Of a stretch of 64,000 nucleotides of DNA, positions 51,978 through 60,152 are shown piece by piece. Origin of the DNA: a virus. The notes under the pieces are model-generated. The model ran no database searches and was not told the origin of the DNA. It was given only the letters and a program-made list of their open reading frames with translations. Each line of letters opens with the position of its first letter. The stretch's first letter is position 1. Both the position numbers and the translations under genes were made by a program. Location of the stretch: positions 1-64,000 of the IMG/VR virus record IMGVR_UViG_3300046171_000182; one strand, written 5' to 3'.

Positions 51978-52400
51978 ATGAAAGTAGGATTTACAGCTTC
52001 AACTTTTGATTTACTTCATGCAGGACATGTGGCAATGTTGCGTGAGGCAAAATCAGTTTGTGATTATTTAATTTGTGGTTTGCAGGTAGATCCTACATTG
52101 GATAGACCTAGAAAGAATCGACCTGTTCAATCAATTGTAGAACGACAAGCACAATTAGCCGCAATAAAATATGTCGATGAAGTAATTATTTATTGTACAG
52201 AAGAAGAATTATGTGATATAATAAACATGTATCCAATTGACGTAAGGATATTGGGTGAAGAGTATAGAGACAAAGATTTTACTGGTAAGGATGAATGTCG
52301 CAAACGTGGCATTCAACTTTACTTTAATAAACGAGACCATAGGTTCTCGACGTCTGATTTAAGGAAAAGAGTACAGTATGCAAATGACAGCAGTCCGTGA
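51978..52400 (+). CDS. Cytidylyltransferase-like nucleotidyltransferase (TagD/RfaE family)
   Basis: The 140-residue protein has the HIGH-type motif 'STFDLLHAGHVAMLREAK' (HAGH, about residues 15-18), 'RPVQSIVERQAQLAAIKYVD' with the conserved R-x-x-x-(x)-A, and the C-terminal 'RFSTSDLRKRV' (I/R-S-T-S/T-x-L/I-x-x-R). Such enzymes activate a phospho-sugar or glycerol-3-P with CTP or ATP. Next to kdsA, it probably activates a sugar for glycan synthesis. AAGGGGGC precedes ATG 51978. Confidence 0.85.
   Translation: MKVGFTASTFDLLHAGHVAMLREAKSVCDYLICGLQVDPTLDRPRKNRPVQSIVERQAQLAAIKYVDEVIIYCTEEELCDIINMYPIDVRILGEEYRDKDFTGKDECRKRGIQLYFNKRDHRFSTSDLRKRVQYANDSSP
52194..52223 (+). promoter_or_regulatory. Candidate internal promoter (TGTACA-18-TATAAT)
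   Basis: TGTACA and TATAAT with the ATGTGA extension occur within the nucleotidyltransferase gene, but the spacer is 18 bases instead of 17. It lies about 155 bases before the ThyA-fold gene and may drive it. Confidence 0.4.
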
Positions 52401-53061
52401 TATTCGTCAATATTTTATTGATGAACTAAAAGACGAAGCTTTTACAATTGATAAGACCGGCGCTAAGACAATAGAAATGCTTGGCGCATCTTTCATTGCT
52501 GATGAGGCAGCCATATTTGGAACAGTTAGTTATGATTATGTTCAAGAAGAATTAGACTGGTATGATAGCCAGTCTACAAACATTAACGACATTCGTGATA
52601 ATCCACCAAAAGCCTGGGAGTATGCTGCAAATACTCATGGTGAAATTAATTCTAATTACGGACATCTTATTTTTTCAGACAAATATTATAACCAATATGG
52701 CTGCGTGCTGGATGAATTACTAGAAAATCCTGACGGTCGACGTGCTTCCATGATTTACAATAGACCGTCTATTTGGATGGAGTATAATGAAAATGGAAAA
52801 TCGGATTTTATTTGTACTAACAGCGTCACTTACTATATTCGTGATAGTATTCTACATTCTGTAGTTCAGATGCGTTCTAATGATGTGGTGTTTGGATATA
52901 AGAATGATTACGCGTGGCAACGTGAGGTAATGAAAAGATTAGTCAGAGATTATAATGCTCTAAGTACTTACGATACAGGTAATATAATTGAAGAAGGTCA
53001 CATTACTTGGCAAGTACAAAACTTGCACGTCTATGAAAAGCACTTTAACCTTGTCAAGTAA
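52378..53061 (+). CDS. Thymidylate synthase-fold protein (dUMP/dCMP hydroxymethylase candidate)
   Basis: The 227-residue protein has ThyA-fold features: 'SNYGHLIFSDKYYNQYGCVL', paired arginines in 'DGRRASMIYNRPSIW' (about 121-122), a nucleophile candidate Cys146 in 'DFICTNSVTYYIRD', and 'VQMRSNDVVFGYKNDYAWQ', parallel to the R-S-x-D-x-x-x-G substrate-binding motif. It is shorter than ThyA (about 264). Because ThyX at 62336 already makes dTMP, a hydroxymethylase role making modified pyrimidine is attractive. It overlaps the dCMP deaminase gene. Confidence 0.65.
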   Translation: MQMTAVRDIRQYFIDELKDEAFTIDKTGAKTIEMLGASFIADEAAIFGTVSYDYVQEELDWYDSQSTNINDIRDNPPKAWEYAANTHGEINSNYGHLIFSDKYYNQYGCVLDELLENPDGRRASMIYNRPSIWMEYNENGKSDFICTNSVTYYIRDSILHSVVQMRSNDVVFGYKNDYAWQREVMKRLVRDYNALSTYDTGNIIEEGHITWQVQNLHVYEKHFNLVK

Positions 53062-53506
53062 GTGGGATCACCGCTATTTAGAGTTAGCGCGCGCGGTTGG
53101 TACCTGGTCTAAGGATCCTTCCACAAGAATAGGAGCTATTGCTGTTGGAATTAAAGGACAGGTATTGGCTCAGGGATATAACGGATTGCCTAGAGGAGTT
53201 TCTGATTCTGATGAAAGATACCAGGATCGAGAGACTAAATACAAATACATTGTTCATGCAGAACAAAATTTAATTTATAATGCAACATGGAATGGTGTCT
53301 CCTTAGATCAATCTACTTTATATGTGACTGGGCTTCCTGTTTGTTCTGAGTGTGCTAAAGGCGTTATTCAAGTTGGAATAAAGAGAGTAGTTATGCCAGC
53401 TAGTGAAGACATAAGGGGATGGGGTGATAAGGCACGTTGGAACGATTCGTGGGAATTGTCTGCTTCTATGTTTAAGGAAGCCAACGTGTTATACGAGTTT
53501 ATATAA
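53033..53506 (+). CDS. cd: dCMP deaminase
   Basis: ATG 53033 gives 157 residues. The zinc deaminase motifs are 'YIVHAEQNLIYNA' (H-A-E, catalytic Glu) and 'GLPVCSECAKGVI' (C-x-x-C), with 'ARAVGTWSKDPSTRIGAI' and 'NGLPRGVSDSDERY' at the N-terminus typical of dCMP deaminases. It converts dCMP to dUMP, feeding ThyX and possibly the ThyA-fold enzyme it overlaps. Confidence 0.9.
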   Translation: MKSTLTLSSKWDHRYLELARAVGTWSKDPSTRIGAIAVGIKGQVLAQGYNGLPRGVSDSDERYQDRETKYKYIVHAEQNLIYNATWNGVSLDQSTLYVTGLPVCSECAKGVIQVGIKRVVMPASEDIRGWGDKARWNDSWELSASMFKEANVLYEFI

Positions 53507-54069
53507 TGGATATGGGATTCAACTCGAGTGTGGAGTTTGTCAAGCTACCAGTAGGATTTAACTTTTGGACTTTTGATAATATACTGTCAGGAGATTTGCC
53601 AAATCAGTTACTGGAAGACAGCAATCAATTCAACTTTTTTAAATTAGATCAGCGCAGGACATCAAGACCTGACCGTATCTATATGCATGAGTATAATATC
53701 GATAGTTTTAAAACTATCGTGGATTTATTAACCAGTAATGGCACCAAAAAGTATTTTAGTGATATTACAGGTATTGATTACACTCGACAACAGGCTAGAA
53801 TTGAACTATGCAAAGACGCAACTGGAAGTTGGTTAGAGCAACATTGCGATGATCCAGCAAAAACTATGACTTGCCAGATATATCTGAGCAACGCCCCTTC
53901 AAGCACAAAAATTGGAACCTTTGGAAGCAAAGCAAAATTTAATTGTGGTTGGGTCTTTTCCAATACTGGGACTGAACCGCATGGATTACCTCCATTGACA
54001 TTTGATAGAACCAGTATTATCTTAAATTATGTAAGTGAAAACTGGCGTGATAGAGAAGTTTTAATATGA
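53506..54069 (+). CDS. 2-oxoglutarate/Fe(II)-dependent oxygenase-like protein
   Basis: The 187-residue protein contains the facial triad pattern 'SWLEQHCDDPAKTMTCQIYL' (H-x-D) and 'GTEPHGLPPLTFDRTSIILN' (distal His, then Arg for 2-oxoglutarate). This is the double-stranded beta-helix core of prolyl-hydroxylase-like oxygenases often seen in marine T4-likes. The substrate (protein, nucleotide or DNA base) is unknown. It overlaps the deaminase stop by one base. Confidence 0.7.
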   Translation: MDMGFNSSVEFVKLPVGFNFWTFDNILSGDLPNQLLEDSNQFNFFKLDQRRTSRPDRIYMHEYNIDSFKTIVDLLTSNGTKKYFSDITGIDYTRQQARIELCKDATGSWLEQHCDDPAKTMTCQIYLSNAPSSTKIGTFGSKAKFNCGWVFSNTGTEPHGLPPLTFDRTSIILNYVSENWRDREVLI

Positions 54070-54078
54070 GTTTATATA

Positions 54079-54174
54079 ATGGATGATGAAGTATTATTGC
54101 TACTAGCTTTGATGACAGTTATCTTTGGCGGTACGTTAATTATTAATTGGATATTTTGGGGAATAGCCGGATGA
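54079..54174 (+). CDS. 31-residue single-pass membrane peptide
   Basis: ATG 54079 to TGA 54172-54174 encodes 'MDDEVLLLLALMTVIFGG' followed by 'TLIINWIFWGIAG', a single hydrophobic helix. Its stop overlaps the next ATG (ATGA at 54171), which supports translation. Its start sits in a 17-bp sequence also found at the start of the oxygenase gene. Confidence 0.5.
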   Translation: MDDEVLLLLALMTVIFGGTLIINWIFWGIAG

Positions 54175-55127
54175 ACGTAATTACAAATCCTATATCAAAT
54201 ATTCCGAAGAATGAGAAGTCGCACGTTCATGGTTGGTCGCAGTTGTGGCGTGATCAACTTGGTGCCTTTATTGATCACAAATGTACTCCACGAATAACAA
54301 AAGCAGATGTTGTTTATATAGATCATGGTGCTAACTTTGGCGGTAGTTTAAATTTATTTGGCGGAGCTAATAAAGAAGTTTATGATAGAATCAATCTTGT
54401 AATGTCATGCGAAAACATTGTCTCGTTAGATTGGGATATGCCTGATTATGGGGCAATGTTAAAGAAAAGACTTTCAGCTGAGACAACCTATAAAGATATT
54501 ACAGAAAAGTGGTGTGATTCTATTTCTAAACGAATTAAAAGTATTACGTCTCTTAAGCAGAAAGATTTAAAAACAGATGGTGTTATTTTTGGAGACTCAC
54601 ATACTATCGCTTTTAGTGATGCAGGGGATCGCGTGTATAGGACTGACGGTAAGACTCTTTTTGGTAGTATACGTAAGGGACTTCGACAAGACATACAAGA
54701 ACCATTGGGCCGACTTACCATATCTCTTGGCTCTATTGACATTAGGCATCACATTCTGCGTCACCCTGGCTTTTCTCTTAAATATAACATCAAAGAATAT
54801 GTAAGAGAAGGTAATCAGATGGCTGACGATGTATGGTTTGCTGCTCCGGTTCCTGTAGAGTTTGAAGGAAGACGTATACCTAAATCAGGATTCTACAAGA
54901 AGACTCCATTCTATGGCTCATGGAAAGAGCGTTGGGATCTTACAAACGAATTTATTGAAATGCTTTACGAAGAATCTAAAGGTAAAGTTGTTATGCCGCC
55001 AAAAGAATGGTATACAATGGATCCTGAAAAATACGCAAATACTTATATGGAACACGGTTCTAGTTTTCATATAGCGCCACCATATTATAGACGCAACGAT
55101 TGGGGAGTATCACCTCTTGGCACATAA
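54171..55127 (+). CDS. SGNH/GDSL-like protein, unknown
   Basis: ATG 54171 overlaps the small membrane gene; an upstream in-frame TTG is less likely. The 318-residue protein has 'GVIFGDSHTIAFSDAG' (a G-D-S-H block I-like motif) and 'GRLTISLGSIDIRHHIL', which resemble SGNH hydrolase blocks. An N-terminal 'DVVYIDHGANFGGSLNLFGG' could be another nucleotide or sugar-binding loop. Hydrolase activity is unproven. It lies in the candidate base-modification run. Confidence 0.45.
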   Translation: MNVITNPISNIPKNEKSHVHGWSQLWRDQLGAFIDHKCTPRITKADVVYIDHGANFGGSLNLFGGANKEVYDRINLVMSCENIVSLDWDMPDYGAMLKKRLSAETTYKDITEKWCDSISKRIKSITSLKQKDLKTDGVIFGDSHTIAFSDAGDRVYRTDGKTLFGSIRKGLRQDIQEPLGRLTISLGSIDIRHHILRHPGFSLKYNIKEYVREGNQMADDVWFAAPVPVEFEGRRIPKSGFYKKTPFYGSWKERWDLTNEFIEMLYEESKGKVVMPPKEWYTMDPEKYANTYMEHGSSFHIAPPYYRRNDWGVSPLGT

Positions 55128-56001
55128 CAATCATGTCATAGACGGAATCAATAAAGATATTAATCCATTTTATGGAGATCCAAAAGAGTATTATTTAGAA
55201 CTAGCAAAAGATTGGGAGGATCCATATGGAATACCTAATATTACTGAGCATAGCGGGATTCGTGTTGTTCGCGACGATTCTCTTGTTGGTAGTAAGGTTA
55301 GGGGCGGCGATTGCCTCATTAGTAGTTTGGGCTCTCACATTGACACTATCGTTTATGTTCAACCTCGCACTGGTCTTGCCGGTGTTAGTATACTTGACGT
55401 CGCCAAACGACATGGAAAAGATGTCATGCTCTTCATGCCCTCAAGTAAACGCATCAGCGATCACCAAGCCTGCTGTATTGAACGGGGAGCACGTACTAGT
55501 TTTCATAGAATAGCAGCTATGCCTAATTTAAATCTAATTGCAAAGAAATGGGCAGATGAAAGAAAGAATGCTTTCTTTGTACCGTTAGGCTTAAAACATG
55601 AAATGGTAACAGCAGGCATTGTAAAGGCTGCTTCTAAGATAAGAGAACCTGAAGAAGTATACACTGCCACGTCCACGGGCGTGCTCACACGGGGGCTGCA
55701 GATTGCTTGGCCTAATGCCAAGTTTACTTCCGTCTGCGTGTCTCGTAATATGAAAGCTGGTGAATTAGGTATTGCAGAAGCCGTATCAGAGCCATTGGCG
55801 TTTACGGCTTCAGAGAAAAAAGACAATCTTCCGCCATTCCCGACTATAGATACCTACGATGGTAAGGTATGGAAATATATTCCAAAGAATACAGGACGTG
55901 ATATTTTATTCTGGAACGTAGGCAAAGAACCGATATTGCAAAATTCAGGTTTACCGGATACCATAGATTCATATAGAGATTGGGAAAAGAATGTGGCTTA
56001 A
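55117..56001 (+). CDS. PLP-dependent enzyme-like protein (tryptophan synthase beta fold)
   Basis: TTG 55117 with GGGGAG upstream starts a 294-residue protein; no ATG fits. The segment 'IRVVRDDSLVGSKVRGGDCL' matches the fold-type II PLP lysine region (D-D-x-x-x-G-x-K-x-R-G), giving a likely Schiff-base lysine. Later 'RISDHQACCIERGA' and 'YTATSTGVLTRGLQIAWPN' fit the substrate and phosphate loops. Substrate is unknown. It overlaps the next gene by 11 bases and may supply or process an amino-acid moiety. Confidence 0.55.
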   Translation: MAHNNHVIDGINKDINPFYGDPKEYYLELAKDWEDPYGIPNITEHSGIRVVRDDSLVGSKVRGGDCLISSLGSHIDTIVYVQPRTGLAGVSILDVAKRHGKDVMLFMPSSKRISDHQACCIERGARTSFHRIAAMPNLNLIAKKWADERKNAFFVPLGLKHEMVTAGIVKAASKIREPEEVYTATSTGVLTRGLQIAWPNAKFTSVCVSRNMKAGELGIAEAVSEPLAFTASEKKDNLPPFPTIDTYDGKVWKYIPKNTGRDILFWNVGKEPILQNSGLPDTIDSYRDWEKNVA

Positions 56002-57007
56002 CGAAGAAGCAATTGATGTTCTCGTAAATTATTATTATCCGAAGGCCGGATGGTTGCAAGACAATGTAAACTGGGGACCTTTAGATTATGAAGGTCCTGA
56101 AGCAAATGAAATTGTTAATGATCCGCTTCTGCAAAAGATTGACATCTATGATTGTAAAACAAGAAACGCTGCAGGCTTCTCAAACGTATTACAAGATCTG
56201 AGGTTCGGATCTAAAACTCCTAAATGGAGATGGCAGAAAGAAGATAGACGTAAGATCTCAGCATCTAATGATAATATTAGTTGGTCAATTGAAACGTGGC
56301 TATACACATTTCTCTGTCATCGAATTACTGGGTCAGGTGCTTCATTTGAAAACGATCATGGTTATCGTAATAATATAATTCAGCATTGGGGTAAGCACAG
56401 AGACATTAAAGATATGGCAGAGGATTTGGTAGAGACTAAAGCCTCTGGAAAACCAATGTTTACATCTATCGGCAATCAACCTCCGGCTCCTAAGAAAGGA
56501 GTTAGTAATGTTGACTTTATGGTAAATGAATTGCCAGAAGTTATCAATAGATTTACAGATTTTCTTCTCTTAAAAAGAAGAGGCCACAAAGAAATTGTAG
56601 ATCATCTAAATGAACATAATAAAAAAGCAGGTCATCGTAAATTTAATTTTCAGTATGCTGCTTTCTCTATGGATTGCTCTGACTATTTTCCTGAACACGC
56701 TGATGTGGATTCTCATACATATTTAGGAAACAACGCAGTACGATGTATGAAAAAATTATCTAAAGGTTGGAAAGATGACGACTTTATGGATCTACTAAGA
56801 GAAAAAACTGGCGGTAAACCAAAAGACCTCGAAGATGTTATGTGTGATTTTGTTCGGTTTGGACAGAATTATGTGCCACGAGGTAATGGAACATTCGATC
56901 ATATTCCTTCAACATTAGCTAATGCATCTGGATGGGAATCTGGATGGGAACAAAGACAAGGCCATCCGCCTATAAAAGGTTTACAATTAGATGAATTTAT
57001 GGTATAA
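55991..57007 (+). CDS. aGPT-PPlase / amino-acid:DNA transferase-like protein (DNA hypermodification candidate)
   Basis: The 338-residue helical protein has a distinctive 'WLYTFLCHRITGSGASFEND' with 'GYRNNIIQHWGK' and later 'NRFTDFLLLKRRG', 'FQYAAFSMDCSDYFPEHADV' and 'CDFVRFGQNYVPRG'. These recall the alpha-glutamyl/putrescinyl thymine pyrophosphorylase superfamily (glycosylase-like fold) that attaches amino-containing groups to activated 5-hydroxymethyluracil in DNA. The match is from remembered motifs. It is flanked by PLP and SGNH-like genes and nucleotide enzymes. Confidence 0.55.
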   Translation: MWLNEEAIDVLVNYYYPKAGWLQDNVNWGPLDYEGPEANEIVNDPLLQKIDIYDCKTRNAAGFSNVLQDLRFGSKTPKWRWQKEDRRKISASNDNISWSIETWLYTFLCHRITGSGASFENDHGYRNNIIQHWGKHRDIKDMAEDLVETKASGKPMFTSIGNQPPAPKKGVSNVDFMVNELPEVINRFTDFLLLKRRGHKEIVDHLNEHNKKAGHRKFNFQYAAFSMDCSDYFPEHADVDSHTYLGNNAVRCMKKLSKGWKDDDFMDLLREKTGGKPKDLEDVMCDFVRFGQNYVPRGNGTFDHIPSTLANASGWESGWEQRQGHPPIKGLQLDEFMV

Positions 57008-57008
57008 T
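56980..57008 (+). promoter_or_regulatory. Sigma70-like phage promoter (TTTACA-17-TATAAT)
   Basis: TTTACA, a 17-base spacer ending TTATGG, and TATAAT overlap the end of the preceding gene, placing the -10 only 5 bases before ATG 57014. If used, the transcript would be leaderless or start inside the first codons, so ATG 57014 may not be its target. Confidence 0.6.
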
Positions 57009-57013
57009 AACAT

Positions 57014-57865
57014 ATGTTAAAAATTACAATTATAGGCCACGGTTTTGTTGGTAAAGCAATCGACTACGCATTTCAAGATGATGTAGAAAAACAAATTATA
57101 GATCCTAAGTATGACGTTCATTTACACGATGTAAGATTATCTTCTGATGTAACGTTTGTTTGCGTTCCAACGCCAATGCATAAAGATGGCCAATGCGATG
57201 TAAGTATTCTTCGAGATGTTTTACATAAAATTGCTCAACGAAGAAGTGGACTCATAGTTGTCAAATCTACAGTACCGCCTGATCAAATAGAAAATTTATT
57301 TCGTGGTTCTGCTAAACATAGAATGGTTTATAATCCAGAATTCTTGACAGAAAAAAATGCAAATGAAGATATTATAAATCCGTTCGTACATATTTTTGGT
57401 GGCGAGAACGAGGCTACTAAAAAGCTGGAAAGTTTTTATAAAGAATATAGTATATGTAAGCCATGTCCAATATCACATATGTCAGCAACAGATGCTAGCT
57501 TTGTAAAGTATGGAATCAATACTTTCCTAGCAACTAAGCTAACATTCTTTAATGAACTTTATGATACAATAAAAGACTTTGGAGGTAATTATGGTCGTAT
57601 CGCAAACGCAATTGGTACTGATCCAAGAATTGGGCACTCCCATACTCGTGTCCCTGGTTTTGACGGCAAGCGTGGTTTTGGCGGTGCTTGTTTTCCAAAA
57701 GATGTTTCCGCCTTCGTAAACTTTACAACTCATACTCCTTTACTAGAATATGTTATGAATCGTAACAATCAATATCGATCCGAGTATGAAAAAGACGAAA
57801 GAGAAATAGCACAGAACATAGAGTATAATATGACTGGTGAAATAGCACACGTGAATGAACGATGA
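57014..57865 (+). CDS. UDP-glucose/GDP-mannose dehydrogenase family protein
   Basis: The 283-residue protein has an NAD-binding 'ITIIGHGFVGKAI', 'DVTFVCVPTPMHKDGQCD', 'VVKSTVPPDQ', 'MVYNPEFLTEKNANEDI' and the catalytic-Cys motif 'GFGGACFPKDVSAF'. UDP-glucose 6-dehydrogenase oxidises UDP-glucose to UDP-glucuronate. At 283 residues it lacks the C-terminal UDP-binding domain of host enzymes (about 390-440), as in phage versions. It overlaps the epimerase. Confidence 0.85.
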   Translation: MLKITIIGHGFVGKAIDYAFQDDVEKQIIDPKYDVHLHDVRLSSDVTFVCVPTPMHKDGQCDVSILRDVLHKIAQRRSGLIVVKSTVPPDQIENLFRGSAKHRMVYNPEFLTEKNANEDIINPFVHIFGGENEATKKLESFYKEYSICKPCPISHMSATDASFVKYGINTFLATKLTFFNELYDTIKDFGGNYGRIANAIGTDPRIGHSHTRVPGFDGKRGFGGACFPKDVSAFVNFTTHTPLLEYVMNRNNQYRSEYEKDEREIAQNIEYNMTGEIAHVNER

Positions 57866-58794
57866 AAATATTCATAACAGGAATATCAGGGTTTATCGGA
57901 TTCCATTTAGCTAGAGAGCTTAAAGCTTACGGCCATGATATCTTGGGTTGTGATAATTACAACGGCATGTATAATCCATCTCTAAAAATATCTCGATACA
58001 GGATTCTAGAGATGTCAGAGATTCCTGTTAAAAATGCTGATATATGCTCGTTGACTCAATCAGAGGTTGAAGACTGCGATGTTATTGTACACTTAGCGGC
58101 GTGGGCTGGTGTTAGACATTCATTGGAAATGCAAAATGTTTATACAAAAAATAATATAATTGGTACACAAAACATTATAGATATTGCTGAGACGCTAAAC
58201 ATTCCTGTGGTTTATGCTTCTTCATCAAGTGTGTACGCTGGTCAAAATCCACCATTCATGGAAGATATGAATTTTACACATCATCTAAATCCTTATGCTT
58301 GGAGTAAATATGTTAATGAATGTCAATTCAAACACAGTAATGTACCTTCGTCAATCGGCTTTAGATTTTTTACAGTGTATGGTCCTTATGGACGGCCTGA
58401 CATGGCACTTCATGGATTTACGAACAAGATTATAAAAGATGAACCAATAGAAGTTTTTGGTCACGGTGATATGTCACGTGATTTTACATATGTACAAGAC
58501 ATCGTAAATGGTGTACAATTGTTAATAGATAAAGTTTCTAAAATAGATGATCATCAAATCTATAATATTGGTAGTGGCGAATCAGTTCCGCTTATGAGTT
58601 TTGTAAGACTCATAGAAGAAAATCTAGATCGCAAAGCAAAGATTAATTATGTTGATATACATCCAGCGGATATTCGACATACTTTAGCTGATATAACAGA
58701 AATAAAAAGATTAGGCTATCGGCCGATGACTTCTATAGAAACCGGTATTCGCAGCTTTATCAGTTGGTATAAAGATTATTATAAAAAAAATTAG
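57862..58794 (+). CDS. NAD-dependent epimerase (UDP-glucuronate 4-epimerase-like)
   Basis: The 310-residue SDR protein has 'IFITGISGFIGFHLARELKA' (G-x-x-G-F-I-G), 'DVIVHLAAWAGVRHSLE', catalytic 'YASSSSVYAG' and Y-x-x-x-K in 'NPYAWSKYVNE', and 'FRFFTVYGPYGRPDMAL', all typical of UDP-glucuronate 4-epimerases. With the upstream dehydrogenase it would make UDP-galacturonate from UDP-glucose for surface glycan synthesis. Confidence 0.85.
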   Translation: MKIFITGISGFIGFHLARELKAYGHDILGCDNYNGMYNPSLKISRYRILEMSEIPVKNADICSLTQSEVEDCDVIVHLAAWAGVRHSLEMQNVYTKNNIIGTQNIIDIAETLNIPVVYASSSSVYAGQNPPFMEDMNFTHHLNPYAWSKYVNECQFKHSNVPSSIGFRFFTVYGPYGRPDMALHGFTNKIIKDEPIEVFGHGDMSRDFTYVQDIVNGVQLLIDKVSKIDDHQIYNIGSGESVPLMSFVRLIEENLDRKAKINYVDIHPADIRHTLADITEIKRLGYRPMTSIETGIRSFISWYKDYYKKN

Positions 58795-58803
58795 GAGACG
58801 CAT

Positions 58804-59850
58804 ATGTCAGTAATGGACAAACTCAAAAAGAACTCTAAGTTAAAAAACACGGAGGTTCTTTCTGAGTCAAAATTCTTTAATGAAAAAGATATGACTCCGA
58901 CCGATTCGCCAATGATTAACGTGGCGTTATCGGGATCGGTAGATGGAGGTTTAGCCTCTGGCCTTACTGTTCTTGCAGGCCCGTCAAAACATTTTAAGAC
59001 TTCCTTTGCTTTGATTATGGCTGCAGCCTATTTGAAAAAGCATAAAGACGCTGTTATGCTATTTTATGATTCAGAGTTTGGCTCTCCTCAGGCATACTTC
59101 GAGCAATTTGAAGTTGATACTTCTCGAGTTCTTCATACACCAATTACAAATGTAGAAGAACTAAAATTTGATATGATTGGTCAATTGGAAGCGTTAGACC
59201 GAGGTGATAAAGTAATTGTTGTTATTGATTCTATCGGTAACCTTGCTTCAAAGAAAGAGATGGAAGACGCTCTAAATGAAAAATCAGTTGCTGATATGTC
59301 AAGAGCGAAGGCACTAAAAGGTCTATTCCGTATGGCAACACCTTATCTTGCCATGAAGAATATTCCTATGCTAGCAGTCAATCACACATATCAAGAGATC
59401 GGTTTGTTCCCTAAAGCTATCGTCTCTGGCGGTACTGGCATTTATTATTCAGCTGATAATATCTGGATCCTTGGTCGCCAGCAGGATAAGAAAGGTACAG
59501 AGATCCAAGGGTATCATTTTGTAATCAATGTAGAGAAATCACGTTATGTTAAAGAAAAGTCTAAGATTCCTATTACTGTTTCCTGGGACGGTGGTGTTCG
59601 CGGTTACTCTGGGCTTCTTGACGTGGCTCTTGCTGGTGGGTACGTCACTAAGCCTTCAAATGGCTGGTATGCAACGGTTGATATGGAAAGTGGTGAAGTT
59701 GGCCCAAAGGTGCGGCATGATACAACTTTAGAAAAAGAGTTTTGGGATCCTATTTTTGCTGAGACTAATTTTAAAGAGTTTATTAAAAAACAATATACGA
59801 TTGGGCACAGAGAACAAGTATCTATGGATGAGATTGTAGAGGAAGCATGA
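58804..59850 (+). CDS. uvsX: Recombinase UvsX (RecA-like)
   Basis: The 348-residue protein has Walker A-like 'VLAGPSKHFKTSFALIMA' (T4 UvsX: G-x-S-K-x-F-K-T), Walker B 'DKVIVVIDSIGNLASKKE', and 'MLAVNHTYQEIGLFPKAI' with 'VSGGTGIYYSADNIWILG'. It performs strand exchange, loaded by UvsY. TTAGGAGACGC precedes the ATG. Confidence 0.95.
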   Translation: MSVMDKLKKNSKLKNTEVLSESKFFNEKDMTPTDSPMINVALSGSVDGGLASGLTVLAGPSKHFKTSFALIMAAAYLKKHKDAVMLFYDSEFGSPQAYFEQFEVDTSRVLHTPITNVEELKFDMIGQLEALDRGDKVIVVIDSIGNLASKKEMEDALNEKSVADMSRAKALKGLFRMATPYLAMKNIPMLAVNHTYQEIGLFPKAIVSGGTGIYYSADNIWILGRQQDKKGTEIQGYHFVINVEKSRYVKEKSKIPITVSWDGGVRGYSGLLDVALAGGYVTKPSNGWYATVDMESGEVGPKVRHDTTLEKEFWDPIFAETNFKEFIKKQYTIGHREQVSMDEIVEEA

Positions 59851-60152
59851 TAGATGTAAATAAACTTTCTGAGGGTATTGACTATAAGTTAATACCTGCT
59901 CCGGATAACGAACAAGCTTGGAACATAAGGGTCTTAACTGGTCCTTATATTGAGACAGTTGTACAGTTTGGCGCCATTTCTATTAATGGTCCAGAAGAAG
60001 CAATTAATTTTAATTTTACTATTATTGAAAGTCCTGATGATTTATTAACGGTTGAAGATAAGCACTTTCAAGAGTTTTGTGGATTAGTCTTACATGATGT
60101 CATTGAAATGGCTATAAGTAAAGACGAATTAATCATGAAAGATAAAAAATGA
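59847..60152 (+). CDS. Conserved-position protein after uvsX, unknown
   Basis: The 101-residue protein overlaps the uvsX stop (ATGA) and the next gene (ATGA). Sequence 'LSEGIDYKLIPAPDNEQAWN' and 'AINFNFTIIESPDDLLTVED' resembles a small beta-sheet protein that frequently follows uvsX in marine T4-like phages. Function is unknown. Confidence 0.65.
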   Translation: MIDVNKLSEGIDYKLIPAPDNEQAWNIRVLTGPYIETVVQFGAISINGPEEAINFNFTIIESPDDLLTVEDKHFQEFCGLVLHDVIEMAISKDELIMKDKK

